The notes: generated by a model not told the origin, from the letters alone. Shown: positions 8,910 to 17,702, counted from the first letter of the stretch. The stretch: 64,000 nucleotides of DNA from Candidatus Endomicrobium neocapritermitis (GCA_009778325.1 WRJZ01000054.1:89373-153372); one strand, 5' to 3'. Numbers and translations: made by a program.

Positions 8910-9950
8910 CTATTTTCCAAACTGCAATCTAAAAATTCTTTTCTGTCTTTCAATCTCTTCCGCCAATTCTTTTTCCGTAGGGAGATATGTCATATACTTT
9001 GAGGTAAATAATTGTTTATTTTTATTTAGAACTGAATACCGTGCTATTATTTTGTCAGTTTCTGAACACAATAAAAGACCAATAGCCGGATTATCTCCTT
9101 TTCTTCTATGCAAATCATCATACATACGCACATACATATCAAGCTGCCCAATGTCTTGATGTGTTATTTTGCCGGTTTTTAACTCGATAATTACAAAACA
9201 TTTTAAAATATAATTATAAAAAACAAGATCTATATAAAAATCCGAATGTTCGGTTTTTATATGTTGTTGTCTTGCGATAAAAGCAAAACCTTTACCAAGT
9301 TCAAGTAAAAATCTTTGTAAATTATCTATAATGGCTTGCTCTAATTGCGCTTCGGTATATCCTGAGTTTGAAGGAAGTCCTAAAAATTCAAGAGTTGAAG
9401 GGTTTTTTATAAAATCCAATTTATCGTCTTGCAATTCGCGTGTTTTATTTTTCATTTCTTTGATTACAAGTTCTTTCTTTTGTGAAGATAATAATCTATT
9501 ATAATAAAGAGTTGATATGTTTCTGTCTAATGTCCGCACAGACCAGTGTTGTTCAGAAGTTTCTGTCATATAATACTTACGGGCAACAGGATTTGATACG
9601 CGCATAATCAATTTCAAGTGCGACCAACTTAAATTCGCTCTACAGTGTGGAGCGAATTGGAAAAATTCAGGAAAAGTTAAATAAAATTGTCTGAAATTTC
9701 TAATACTTTGTTCGCTAAAACCAGCTCCAAAGTCTTTAGTTAATTCAACAGAAAGAGTTTGCAATATTTTTTCTCCATAGTTCGCACGTTTATTCCCTTT
9801 CTGCTCTTCTTCAACTATTCGTTTCCCTGTTAACCAGTATGCTTCTACCATAGCAGTGTTAACAGCAGAATAAGCTTTATTGCGTGCATTTGCTAGGATT
9901 TGTTTAATTTCAATGATATAGTTCTTTAAACTATGAACTGATTTTTTCAT
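8910..9950 (-). CDS. DUF1016 / YhcG-type PD-(D/E)XK nuclease
   Basis: About 346 residues. The preferred ATG at 9950 has GAGG 6 nt upstream; an ATG at 9962 would add four residues and has no RBS. The N-terminal DUF1016_N part shows YWLTGKRIVEEEQKG and YGEKILQTLS, then RNFRQFYLTFPEF and LSWSHLKLIMRV. The C-terminal nuclease shows DFYIDLVFYNYILKCFVIIELKTGKI, which carries the D-(E)xK residues, and QLDMYVRMYDD. Family members are found in mobile elements and defence islands. It is the first gene of an operon with the TOTE primase-helicase. The variable segment between FP and LSW contains a palindromic sequence (9632-9658). Confidence 0.88.
   Translation of the reverse strand: MKKSVHSLKNYIIEIKQILANARNKAYSAVNTAMVEAYWLTGKRIVEEEQKGNKRANYGEKILQTLSVELTKDFGAGFSEQSIRNFRQFYLTFPEFFQFAPHCRANLSWSHLKLIMRVSNPVARKYYMTETSEQHWSVRTLDRNISTLYYNRLLSSQKKELVIKEMKNKTRELQDDKLDFIKNPSTLEFLGLPSNSGYTEAQLEQAIIDNLQRFLLELGKGFAFIARQQHIKTEHSDFYIDLVFYNYILKCFVIIELKTGKITHQDIGQLDMYVRMYDDLHRRKGDNPAIGLLLCSETDKIIARYSVLNKNKQLFTSKYMTYLPTEKELAEEIERQKRIFRLQFGK
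9632..9658. repeat. 27-bp palindrome inside DUF1016 gene 1
   Basis: AATTCGCTC and GAGCGAATT are perfect 9-bp arms around TACAGTGTG, extendable with one mismatch. It encodes QFAPHCRAN, between the conserved FP and LSWSH motifs. Confidence 0.7.
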
Positions 9951-10179
9951 TTTTGACCTCATAAAGTATAAGGATTTTGCTCGCCACCATTATAACTAAT
10001 TCTGCCGGCAAAGTCATTGAAATTAATTGAACCCAAGTTCTACTTGCTAATGCAACATCTGTCGTAAGTCTTGGATGTTAAGTTTTTAAAAGAAGAAAAA
10101 GGTCTTTTAGCAGCAGGCAGTGTCGTTGTTTCTCTTTTTGATACTTTTTCTCTTTGTGTATAAGAAAGGCGCCTTGTGA

Positions 10180-10335
10180 ATAACAGGAATAAGTACGGCA
10201 GAAGTAGAATTAGTAAAATGGAGCAAGAATAAATACAAATGGTTGAGCGTTGAAGAACGAAATAAAATCTTCATTTTGTTAAATCATGGAAAAGGCATAA
10301 ACGAAATGTCAAAGTGTCAAAGGGGTAGCAACTGA
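10180..10335 (+). pseudogene. Helix-turn-helix-like fragment
   Basis: An open stretch without a start codon reads KYKWLSVEERNKIFILLNHG then KGINEMSK, like the N-terminal helix-turn-helix of transposases or DNA-binding enzymes. It stops at TGA 10333-10335. Origin uncertain. Confidence 0.3.
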
Positions 10336-10469
10336 CAGTTAATTTTAGCACTGTCAAATGTCCCTTTGACATACTCTCTTGCTAATTCTTTTGTCGACTT
10401 CCCTTCTTCAAACCTTTTTATACATACTTCCTTTTTTTCTTCTTTATTTAATAACTTGCTATCTTTCAT
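10317..10469 (-). pseudogene. IS3-type OrfA transposase fragment
   Basis: A 50-codon frame starts at ATG 10469 with RBS GGAAGG and reads NKEEKKEVCIKRFEEGKS then TKELAREYVKG, typical for the start of an IS3/IS150-type OrfA helix-turn-helix. It runs out after GTFDSAKINC and stops at 10317, about half the expected length, with no OrfB nearby. It is a degenerate insertion sequence or a small remaining repressor-like ORF. Confidence 0.55.
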
Positions 10470-10573
10470 GTGGTTTTTACCTTCCTTTTATTCTGCAATT
10501 ATACCACATGACACTTTTTACTCTCTACTTTTTTGGGGGCAGTTCAGCGTCACCTTGACATCTTTTACTTTGT

Positions 10574-11329
10574 TTATAAACAAGTTTTTATCAGTTCACG
10601 CAAAGCATTGTATGTATAATCACTTGTTGTTGAATTATCTTTTGCTATTGAGCGTTGCTCTGTAAGATATGATACGCAGTTTCTCTCCAATGCTATAGTG
10701 ATGATTTGGGCATTTTTAATTAATTCTTTAATCGTGTCGGATTGCTCAAAAGATAATGATTTTTTTGTGAGAAAATAATCACAATCAAAGTCTAATATAT
10801 ACGGCTTTGTTAAATCAAGTCCATTTGCTTTGAATTTTTCAATGTGGGGTGCCAAGGCCGAATCAAGCGCGGCATCATTATAGTGTTTGTTGTACTGTGG
10901 GCAATTATTGCAAACATCAACATCTTTGTAAAGGCTACAATTTTCTTTCAAACATTCTAGGTGTGAAGTAAAAATGTTTTCGTTATGCCAAATAGGAATA
11001 TCTGTAGAAGAAAAATTAAAGACATACGCTTTTTTTATAATACCTGCTTCTATGGCAAAACTGATGTGTTCATCATGATTTAATATTGCAATACATTCCT
11101 CAATAGGAAGTTTGCCATTTTTACATTGTTGTATTGTTTTATTTTTGTTGTATTCATGTGTTGTACCCCATTTTGATTCTGCTGCCATATTTCGAAATGC
11201 CTGAACGGTATCGGTATGAAAGTCAAAGGAAATTAGATTGCATTTCTTTTCTGTTTCCCATGCCTTAAGAACTTCGTGATGGTTTTCGACAATATAAATT
11301 TTCTTTCCTTTAATATAATCCATTTTCAT
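10574..11329 (-). CDS. UPF0489 family protein (arginase-like fold)
   Basis: A 251-residue protein with GGGG 8 nt upstream of ATG. It opens with IYIVENHHEVLKAWE and has SFDFHTDT (about 34-41), LNHDEHISFAIEAGII (about 84-99) and ILDFDCDYFLTKK (about 193-205). The DxHxD and DxDxxF pairs resemble the metal-binding motifs of ureohydrolases, and the UPF0489 family includes peptide arginases acting on ribosomally made peptides. A Cys-rich insert (CLKENCSLYKDVDVCNNC, about 126-143) may be a metal site and is unusual. No precursor peptide or peptide-modifying enzyme is recognisable nearby, so the substrate is open. Confidence 0.7.
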   Translation of the reverse strand: MKMDYIKGKKIYIVENHHEVLKAWETEKKCNLISFDFHTDTVQAFRNMAAESKWGTTHEYNKNKTIQQCKNGKLPIEECIAILNHDEHISFAIEAGIIKKAYVFNFSSTDIPIWHNENIFTSHLECLKENCSLYKDVDVCNNCPQYNKHYNDAALDSALAPHIEKFKANGLDLTKPYILDFDCDYFLTKKSLSFEQSDTIKELIKNAQIITIALERNCVSYLTEQRSIAKDNSTTSDYTYNALRELIKTCL

Positions 11330-11497
11330 TATTTAACCCCTAATGTTGTACACAAGGTATTACAAATACAAGTTTTGCTAGTTGTGTAGTTAGTGAGACT
11401 CATGTTTACTTAGTATAATAACAAAATTTATTCTAATATAAAATTACATACTAAACTTAAAAATTACAGAATATAAGCTTATATATAAGTTCTCTAT

Positions 11498-11705
11498 AAA
11501 TCCCTATTTTTTAAACAGCAGAGATTTTTATATATAGTAGTCGAGAAATCTTAAGATTTTAGGCTAGAACTTCCCAAATATAACCAAAAATGCAAATTTT
11601 CCCTGCAAAAAGCCTGTTTTATATAGAATTTGGTATAATTACAGTCAGAGTTGTTAGCTGTCGGAACTGGATACGCCGTTTCTATTTTTTCTCAAATTTA
11701 AAATA
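11498..11705 (+). repeat. ~210-bp dispersed direct repeat, copy 2
   Basis: The partner of 5128-5340, same orientation. It has the extended -10 TGGTATAAT at 11631-11639, followed by CTGTCGGAACTGGATACG and a T-run (about 11685-11695). It lies 120 nt upstream of the WG-repeat gene and may supply its promoter or a separate small RNA. The flanking 11330-11497 and 11706-11826 are AT-rich with no gene. Confidence 0.5.
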
Positions 11706-11826
11706 AACATATAAATATTGATAAGTGTTTCTTAAATTCGATTATCTACTTAACTTCCATAAAAAGTAATCGTCTTAGTGTGAATTTCGAACAGAATTAA
11801 TGTATTAAAATACGAGGTAATCCACA

Positions 11827-14541
11827 ATGAACAAGAACGATATGCGGCAGAAGCGATTCATCAGACTGATGGCTTCTGTGTTGATTATAGGGGTGGTAAT
11901 CATGATTACAAGTTTCACGGGAAATGCGGCGGGCGCATCTGGTAACAGGGCGGAAGATCTTATACCGATATCCTTAAACGGCAAATGGGGTTACATCAAC
12001 ACCAAGGGTGAAATGGCGATTTCTCCGAGGTTTAAAAGAGCGAAATATTTTTCCGCCAACGGCTTGGCGCAGATCGAGGAAGACGAAGGGTTGGGTTACA
12101 TCAACACAAAGGGCGAAATGGTGATTCCGGCAAAATTTCGGGACGCGGAATATTTTGCCGCTAATGGCTTGGCGATGGTTTCGGAAGATCGGGAAAAAGG
12201 GTTTGGTTATATCAATGCCAAGGGTGAAATGGTGATTCCGGCAAGGTTTAAGTTTGCGCGAAGTTTTGCGGATAATGGTCTGGCGATGGTTGAAGAAAAC
12301 GGTAAATACGGTTATATCAACTCCAAGGGCGAGATGGCGATTGCGCCGAGATTTTCTCTGGCGGAGGATTTTGCCGACAACGGTTTGGCTTGGGTTGTGG
12401 AAGATTGGGAAAAAGGCTTTGGTTACATCAACTCCAAGGGCGAGACGGTAATTGCTCCTAAATGGAAAAGCATAGGCGGCGCTAATGGAGGACTGTTCGA
12501 CTTTTCCGCCAATGGTTTAGCGCCTTCTCAGGAAAACGGGAAGTGGGGTTATATCAACTCAAAAGGCAATGTAGTGATTCCGCTTAAGTTTGATAGAACT
12601 TACGGCTTTGCCGACAATGGTCTGGCTATAGTTGAGGAAGACAGAAAATACGGCTTCATCAATTCCAAGGGTGAGATGGTGATTGCGCCTAACTTTGAAA
12701 ATGTAAATGCTTTTTCCGCCAATGGCTTGGCGCCGGTCAGGAAAAATCTGAACGGGAAATGGGGCTATATCAATGCCAAAGGCGAGACGGTGATTGCGCC
12801 TAGGTTTGAGGAAGCCTGGATGTTTAATTATAACGGATTGGCGTGGGTTCAGGAAAATAGGAAATTGTATCTCATCGACGCAAAAGGGCAAACCGTTATA
12901 TCCATAAGTGAAGTATGCGATCTCGAAATCCTGAAAAACAGCCGCGGCGAAATCATATGGCCGGAGATAACCGCTGACAAGTTATGCGAAGGCTACATTT
13001 TTCCGGAAGATAAGGCTGAAACATCGGATTTAAAGGAAAGGGACCGCGTTATCCGGATAAATCTGAACATGTGGCCAATACCGCAAAATTTTTACGGGAA
13101 CGCCATTCTCATCACTGCTCTGGGCAGGATAGTAATTCCGCCGGAAAAGTTTGAGGAAATAGAATATTTTGGCGCCGATGATTTAGTGCGTGTTAAAGAA
13201 AACGGGAGATACGGTTACATCAACACCAGAGGCGATATAGTAATTCCGCCGAGGTTTGAGGAGACATGGGGTTTTCGCGACGCCGGATTAGCAGCGGTTA
13301 AGGAAAACGATAAATGGGGTTACATCAATAAAAAGGGCGAGATGGTGATTGCGCCGCAGTTTGATAGCACTTACGGTTTTGCCGACAATGGTTTGGCAGC
13401 GGTTAAGAAAAACGGGAAATGGGGTTACATCAACACAAAAGGTGAAATGGTGATTACGCCGAAGTTTGAGCGGGCAAGGGATTTTGCCCCTAACGGGCTG
13501 GCAGCGGTTGAGGAAAACGGAAGCTGGGGCTACATCAATGCCAAGGGCAGAATGGTGATTCCGGCAAAATTTTGGAACGCGGAAGACTTTTCCGCCAATG
13601 GGTTGGCAGCAGTCAAAAAAGATCCTTATAAAGATCCGCTCGTGAAAGGTCTCCTGTTTCTGGCAGCGGTTTTGAAGCCAAAAGGACTGGGAATGCTGGG
13701 AGGGCGTGGTGATATTCATTGGGGTTATATTAATGCCCGCGGCAGAGAGGTAATTGCGCCCAAGTTTAAGTATGCAGGGAATTTTGATCACAACGGATGG
13801 GCTAAAGTCGAGGATAAAAACGGGAAAAATGGTTATATCAATGCCAAGGGAATAATGGTGACGCCTGCAGGGTATAATACAGGAGGATCAACAGTATATA
13901 CTAACTTATATTTTGCGCTAAACGGCTTGGCAGCGGTTGAGGAAAACGGTAAGATTGGCTACATGGACGTTAAAGGCAGGATGGTGATACCGCCGAAGTT
14001 TGTAAATGTAAATAAAGCAGGGCATTTCAGCTACAATGGCCTGGCACGGGTTTATGAAAACGGAAAATACGGTTACATAAACGCAAAGGGCGAGTGGGTG
14101 ATTGAGCCGAGGTTTGAAGATGCAAAGGATTTTGATGCCAATGGTTTTGCGGCTGTAGCGGAGAACGCTCCGGATGGTTACAGCCCTGTATGGGGTTACA
14201 TCAATGCGAAGGGCGAGTGGGTCATTCCGCCGAAATTTGTTGAAGCAGAAGGGTTTGGCGCCAATGATCTGGCAAAGGTCAAAGGAGAAAACCTTAAATG
14301 GGGCTTCACCAACAAAAAAGGCGAGATGGCGATTCCCGCGAAATTTGAATTTGCGCAAAATTTTAACGGCGGCGGTTTGGCTATGGTTGAGATAACATGG
14401 AATAATAAATGGAAATACATCGACTCAAAAGGTCAAACTGTCATAACCATAATTATAGTATGCGGCCGCCTTGTTCTGGAGAATGCCCGCGGCGAGCTGA
14501 TATGGCCTCAGGAAACATCTGACATGACAGGAAAGTATTAG
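11827..14541 (+). CDS. WG-repeat protein, probably exported
   Basis: A 904-residue protein with RBS GAGG 9 nt before ATG. Residues about 11-37 are a basic-plus-hydrophobic export or anchor segment (RFIRLMASVLIIGVVIMITS) ending near NAAGA. The rest is about 21 WG repeats of roughly 40-45 residues, each of the form KWGYINxKGEMVIxPxFxxAxxFxxNGLAxVxE. Two of them end in the same distinct cap, Y(L/I)IDxKGQTVI.I...VC....L.N.RGE.IWP, at about 350-380 and 868-900, so the protein is an internal duplication of a whole repeat array. WG repeats are predicted beta-rich binding or adhesion modules. Codon choice is slightly more GC-rich than in the neighbouring AT-rich genes, consistent with repeat expansion or transfer. 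Confidence 0.85.
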   Translation: MNKNDMRQKRFIRLMASVLIIGVVIMITSFTGNAAGASGNRAEDLIPISLNGKWGYINTKGEMAISPRFKRAKYFSANGLAQIEEDEGLGYINTKGEMVIPAKFRDAEYFAANGLAMVSEDREKGFGYINAKGEMVIPARFKFARSFADNGLAMVEENGKYGYINSKGEMAIAPRFSLAEDFADNGLAWVVEDWEKGFGYINSKGETVIAPKWKSIGGANGGLFDFSANGLAPSQENGKWGYINSKGNVVIPLKFDRTYGFADNGLAIVEEDRKYGFINSKGEMVIAPNFENVNAFSANGLAPVRKNLNGKWGYINAKGETVIAPRFEEAWMFNYNGLAWVQENRKLYLIDAKGQTVISISEVCDLEILKNSRGEIIWPEITADKLCEGYIFPEDKAETSDLKERDRVIRINLNMWPIPQNFYGNAILITALGRIVIPPEKFEEIEYFGADDLVRVKENGRYGYINTRGDIVIPPRFEETWGFRDAGLAAVKENDKWGYINKKGEMVIAPQFDSTYGFADNGLAAVKKNGKWGYINTKGEMVITPKFERARDFAPNGLAAVEENGSWGYINAKGRMVIPAKFWNAEDFSANGLAAVKKDPYKDPLVKGLLFLAAVLKPKGLGMLGGRGDIHWGYINARGREVIAPKFKYAGNFDHNGWAKVEDKNGKNGYINAKGIMVTPAGYNTGGSTVYTNLYFALNGLAAVEENGKIGYMDVKGRMVIPPKFVNVNKAGHFSYNGLARVYENGKYGYINAKGEWVIEPRFEDAKDFDANGFAAVAENAPDGYSPVWGYINAKGEWVIPPKFVEAEGFGANDLAKVKGENLKWGFTNKKGEMAIPAKFEFAQNFNGGGLAMVEITWNNKWKYIDSKGQTVITIIIVCGRLVLENARGELIWPQETSDMTGKY

Positions 14542-14589
14542 CTATTTTTATCTGCTTTATATAACTTTTGGAATAATGAAGTTTGCATA

Positions 14590-15606
14590 TTATTTTTTTG
14601 ATTGTTCAAGTAATCTTGTGTTTTCTTTAGCAATCATATTTGCAAGCTCTGTTTCTGTAGGCAGAACTGTTTTATATTTAGACGCAAAAATTTGTTTACT
14701 TCCTTTAAGAAACGAATACTTTACAATAGTTTCTGATTTCTCGGCGCAAAGTATAATCCCTATTGTCGGATTATCATCTTTTCCCCGTTTCAAGGCATCA
14801 AACATACGCACATACATATCCATTTGCCCTATATCAGAATGAGTAAGTTTTTCCGTTTTCAAATCAATAATTACAAAACATTTCAATAAATAATTATAAA
14901 ACACCAAATCAACATAAAAATGATCTGTTTCAGTGCTGATACGCTGCTGGCGGGCAATAAAAGAAAATCCTTTGCCTAGTTCAAGAAGAAACTTTTGCAA
15001 ATTACTGACAAGCGCATTTTCAAGCAGAGTTTCTTTTCCTGATAAATCTTCAGGCACATTAAGAAATTCTAAAACATACGGGTCTTTTATGAAGCTTTCT
15101 TGATTTTGAGTTGTATTCAAGGCTAATGCAGATGTTTTACTTGCTTTTTTAGATGATAACAATCGTCTATAATAGCCTGTTTTAATGTTACGTTCAAGCT
15201 GGCGGGAACTCCAATTTTGTTCGGAAGTTTCCTTCATATAATAGCTGCGTTCTTTTTCATTATCTAATCTCATAATAAGACGAATATGCGTCCATGTTAA
15301 ATTCTCTACGCACTGCGTAGAGAATTTAGGAAAAGCTACGTAAAACTGTCTAAAATTCCATAAATTTGGCTCTGAAAATCCTTTTCCAAAAGTATCTGTC
15401 AAATAACGAGAAAGATTTGTTATTAAATAGTCTCCATAATCTGCTCTTTTTTTTCCATTTTGTTCTTGTTCTACAATCCGCTTGCCAATTTGCCAATAAG
15501 TCACTATCATTATGGAATTAACAGAACGATAAGCATTATTCCTTGCTGTTTGCAACAAAGCAGCAATATCGTCAAAGAATTGCTTATCTGATTTAGCAGT
15601 TACCAT
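14590..15606 (-). CDS. DUF1016 / YhcG-type nuclease, second copy
   Basis: A 338-residue paralogue of the nuclease at 8910, with AAGGAA 7 nt upstream of ATG. The same blocks are present: YWQIGKRIVEQEQNG, NLWNFRQFYVAFPKF, LTWTHIRLIMRLDN, then DHFYVDLVFYNYLLKCFVII with DLKTEKLTHSDIGQMDMYVR. In the nuclease core the usual ELKxG reads DLKTE, so the acidic residue before K is Asp rather than Glu, a conservative change. It has no helicase partner; its neighbours are the convergent WG gene and the PhzF genes. It also carries a palindrome at 15299-15327. Confidence 0.87.
   Translation of the reverse strand: MVTAKSDKQFFDDIAALLQTARNNAYRSVNSIMIVTYWQIGKRIVEQEQNGKKRADYGDYLITNLSRYLTDTFGKGFSEPNLWNFRQFYVAFPKFSTQCVENLTWTHIRLIMRLDNEKERSYYMKETSEQNWSSRQLERNIKTGYYRRLLSSKKASKTSALALNTTQNQESFIKDPYVLEFLNVPEDLSGKETLLENALVSNLQKFLLELGKGFSFIARQQRISTETDHFYVDLVFYNYLLKCFVIIDLKTEKLTHSDIGQMDMYVRMFDALKRGKDDNPTIGIILCAEKSETIVKYSFLKGSKQIFASKYKTVLPTETELANMIAKENTRLLEQSKK
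15299..15327. repeat. 29-bp palindrome inside DUF1016 gene 2
   Basis: AAATTCTCTACGCA and TGCGTAGAGAATTT are 14-bp arms meeting at one central base. It encodes KFSTQCVEN at the same position, between FP and LTWTH, as the palindrome in DUF1016 gene 1. Confidence 0.75.
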
Positions 15607-15775
15607 ATTTATATTCCTTATAAACTTTATTTATGCATTTATTATAACTGATTATGCCTGAAAAGTCATTTAGAATCAAATGAATTATCAGACTAGATTT
15701 ACGTAGGATGATGAATAACTGATATAATAGTAGCTCTTCAATTTTTTCTGTCAGCTGCCATGTCTCTGTAAATAA

Positions 15776-16657
15776 TTAGATATAATAGACGCCTTCGATT
15801 CGCATTGCAGCCTTTCCGCCAAAAAGCAATTTGCCGTTTTCGCGGCACAGGTGAATGGTATTAAAAATCCTGTCATTCCCGCCTTGCTCAATAGTTATTT
15901 TATTCCCATCCCATATGTCATTTTTCAGCATATAATAACCGAATGCGGCATTGCCGGAACCGGTTGCCGGGTCTTCTAAATACCCGTATTTTGCCGCAAA
16001 TATCCGCGTATGAGCTTTGTGGGTTTTATCTTCCGTATCCATGCAGAAAATCAGAATAATGTCTATATCATTCTTTAGCGTAAAGTTTTTCAGAGTCTGC
16101 TCATTTGGAAAAATACTGATTTCATCATCAAATGACGCAATCGGTACTATGAGGGTTCTGTTTCCGGCATCAATGAAATCAACCGGATACTTTTTTGAGA
16201 TTTTTGAAATATTAATCTGAAGGTTATCGGCAATCTCTTGTACTGTAACCGGGATATCAAAATGAACGGGCTCCGGTGCTGAAATGTATATTGCGTCCTG
16301 TTCGGTTATTTTGTTGTAAATTGTGAGATTTCCTTTTTTGCGGGTACGAATACTTATTTCCCTTTGTGCTTGCAATTGAGGATTGCTCTTTATCAATGAG
16401 TACATACACGCGATTGTACCATGTCCGCAGAAAGAGACTTCGCATTCCGATGAATAATAAATCATATCGAACGAGGAATCACCCATGTCTATACAATATA
16501 CGACCTCTGATACAAAGCCCTTATGCTGCTTTGCAATACTAAGCATCTGAGCGTCTGTAAGGACTTGGCTCTTGTCAAGATATACGCATGCAGCCGGATT
16601 GCCTAAAGATAATCCTGAAGTAAAAGCGTCTATTTTTTTATATTTGTAAGCATTCAT
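15776..16657 (-). CDS. PhzF family isomerase/epimerase
   Basis: A 293-residue protein with AAAGGATG upstream of ATG. It shows the PhzF pattern: KKIDAFTSGLSLGNPAACVY, KGFVSEVVYCI with the catalytic-position Glu, SECEVSFCGHGTIACMYSL and EDPATGSGNAAFGYYML. PhzF-fold enzymes isomerise or epimerise small carboxylates, such as phenazine precursors. It lies 34 bp after a second PhzF gene on the same strand, probably one operon; the two are divergent paralogues rather than a recent duplicate. The physiological substrate cannot be read from sequence. Confidence 0.88.
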   Translation of the reverse strand: MNAYKYKKIDAFTSGLSLGNPAACVYLDKSQVLTDAQMLSIAKQHKGFVSEVVYCIDMGDSSFDMIYYSSECEVSFCGHGTIACMYSLIKSNPQLQAQREISIRTRKKGNLTIYNKITEQDAIYISAPEPVHFDIPVTVQEIADNLQINISKISKKYPVDFIDAGNRTLIVPIASFDDEISIFPNEQTLKNFTLKNDIDIILIFCMDTEDKTHKAHTRIFAAKYGYLEDPATGSGNAAFGYYMLKNDIWDGNKITIEQGGNDRIFNTIHLCRENGKLLFGGKAAMRIEGVYYI

Positions 16658-16691
16658 GTTGTCATCCTTTCATGTTCATGGCAGTTCTTAT

Positions 16692-17492
16692 TTATACTTT
16701 AATTTCACCGGATAAATACAGCTTTACTTTGCCGCCGATTTTCACGCGGTCACCCGCATCCTCACACCAAAGTTGTCCACCGCGTTTGGATAACTGCCGA
16801 GCGGTAAGCTTTGTTTTGCCAAGACGCTTCGACCAATAGGGAATTAGTACGCAATGCGCCCTTCCTGTTACGGGATCTTCGTTAATTCCGGCGTTGGGCG
16901 CAAAGAATCTTGAAACAAAATCACAGTCAGTACCCTGCGCCGTGACAATAACGCCGAAATTATCGCTTGGCATCAAAGCCTCATCCCTGATTTTTTTAAG
17001 CGCTTCAAAATCAGGAACAATATCTTTAATTTTATATTCGCTGCCAAAGACAACAAGAATATCGGCAGATTTAAAAACTTCTTTTATTCCGTTGCCTAAG
17101 GCATTTGAAAGGCTGCTATAAATCGGCGCGAATACTCCAGGCCGTGCAGGGAAATCCATCCACAGCATATTTCCATCTCCGCGCGTAACAGATAAAATAC
17201 CGCTTTGCGTTTTAAAACGGAGCTCTGCCGCGCGTTGTTCCGCAAATTCAAACAGAATATGCGCGCTGCCCATTGTCGCATGGCCGCATAGATTAACTTC
17301 TGCCTTAGGCGTAAACCACCGTAGATCATAATATCCGTCTTGTTTTACAAGAAACGCAGTTTCGGACAGATTGTTCTCAGACGCAATGTTTTGGAGCAAC
17401 GCATCGTCCGGCCATGTATCCAAAAGACAGACGCCTGCGGGATTTCCGCCAAAAAGATTATCAGTAAACACATCAACAACATAGTATTTCAT
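16692..17492 (-). CDS. PhzF family isomerase/epimerase, first of pair
   Basis: 266 residues from ATG 17492, chosen because MKYYVVDVFTDNLFGGNPAG is the family's normal start; the frame runs further upstream through a hairpin repeat, which would add 40 unsupported residues. Visible blocks: NNLSETAFLVK, TPKAEVNLCGHATMGSAHIL, and NEDPVTGRAHCVLIPYWSKR. The RBS is weak. It reads towards the second PhzF gene 34 bp downstream. Substrate unknown. Confidence 0.87.
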   Translation of the reverse strand: MKYYVVDVFTDNLFGGNPAGVCLLDTWPDDALLQNIASENNLSETAFLVKQDGYYDLRWFTPKAEVNLCGHATMGSAHILFEFAEQRAAELRFKTQSGILSVTRGDGNMLWMDFPARPGVFAPIYSSLSNALGNGIKEVFKSADILVVFGSEYKIKDIVPDFEALKKIRDEALMPSDNFGVIVTAQGTDCDFVSRFFAPNAGINEDPVTGRAHCVLIPYWSKRLGKTKLTARQLSKRGGQLWCEDAGDRVKIGGKVKLYLSGEIKV

Positions 17493-17540
17493 AATGATGC
17501 TATTATACAATAATTTGTTACTTTGTTTTGCCGTACTGCA

Positions 17541-17643
17541 AAAAAAGACGACGCGGAGATGCAGGGATGCAAAGATGCGGAGAAAACTGCTTTTAAAGCC
17601 GTTGCTCGGCATCTCTGCCTCTTTGCATCCTATCTTCTGCCGT
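17541..17643. repeat. Tandem-repeat-armed hairpin A
   Basis: Left arm GGGATGCAAAGATGCGGAGA and right arm TCTGCCTCTTTGCATCC pair imperfectly; the unit is about AGATGCGGG. The loop contains AAGCCGTT and GCCGTT follows the right arm. It lies between divergent genes. Confidence 0.6.
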
Positions 17644-17702
17644 TATTATTGACAAGAAAATAATGAAGTGATAGCATGCAACCAGACACGCAAGGAGGGA
17701 AG

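Larger units (their letters stand above)
9963..10573. other. Gene-poor stretch with transposase-like debris
   Basis: No intact gene. It holds the two helix-turn-helix fragments listed separately, and an inverted repeat between ATGTCAAAG (about 10305) and TCCCTTTGACAT (about 10361-10372) that may be part of an insertion-sequence end. A 99-codon plus-strand ORF at 10366 has no RBS and overlaps the debris, so I do not call it. Confidence 0.5.

Noticed and set aside
10366..10665. 99-codon plus-strand ORF
   Set aside because: No RBS, AT-rich composition-driven Leu/Phe/Ser content, antisense to the transposase fragment and the UPF0489 gene.
5128..11705. Attachment sites of an integrated element at the two direct repeats
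   Set aside because: They are too divergent (about 70%) for recent att sites and no integrase or tRNA gene is present.
12559..14358. Long antisense ORFs in the WG-repeat gene
   Set aside because: They arise from the regular codon pattern of the repeats; no RBS or independent support.
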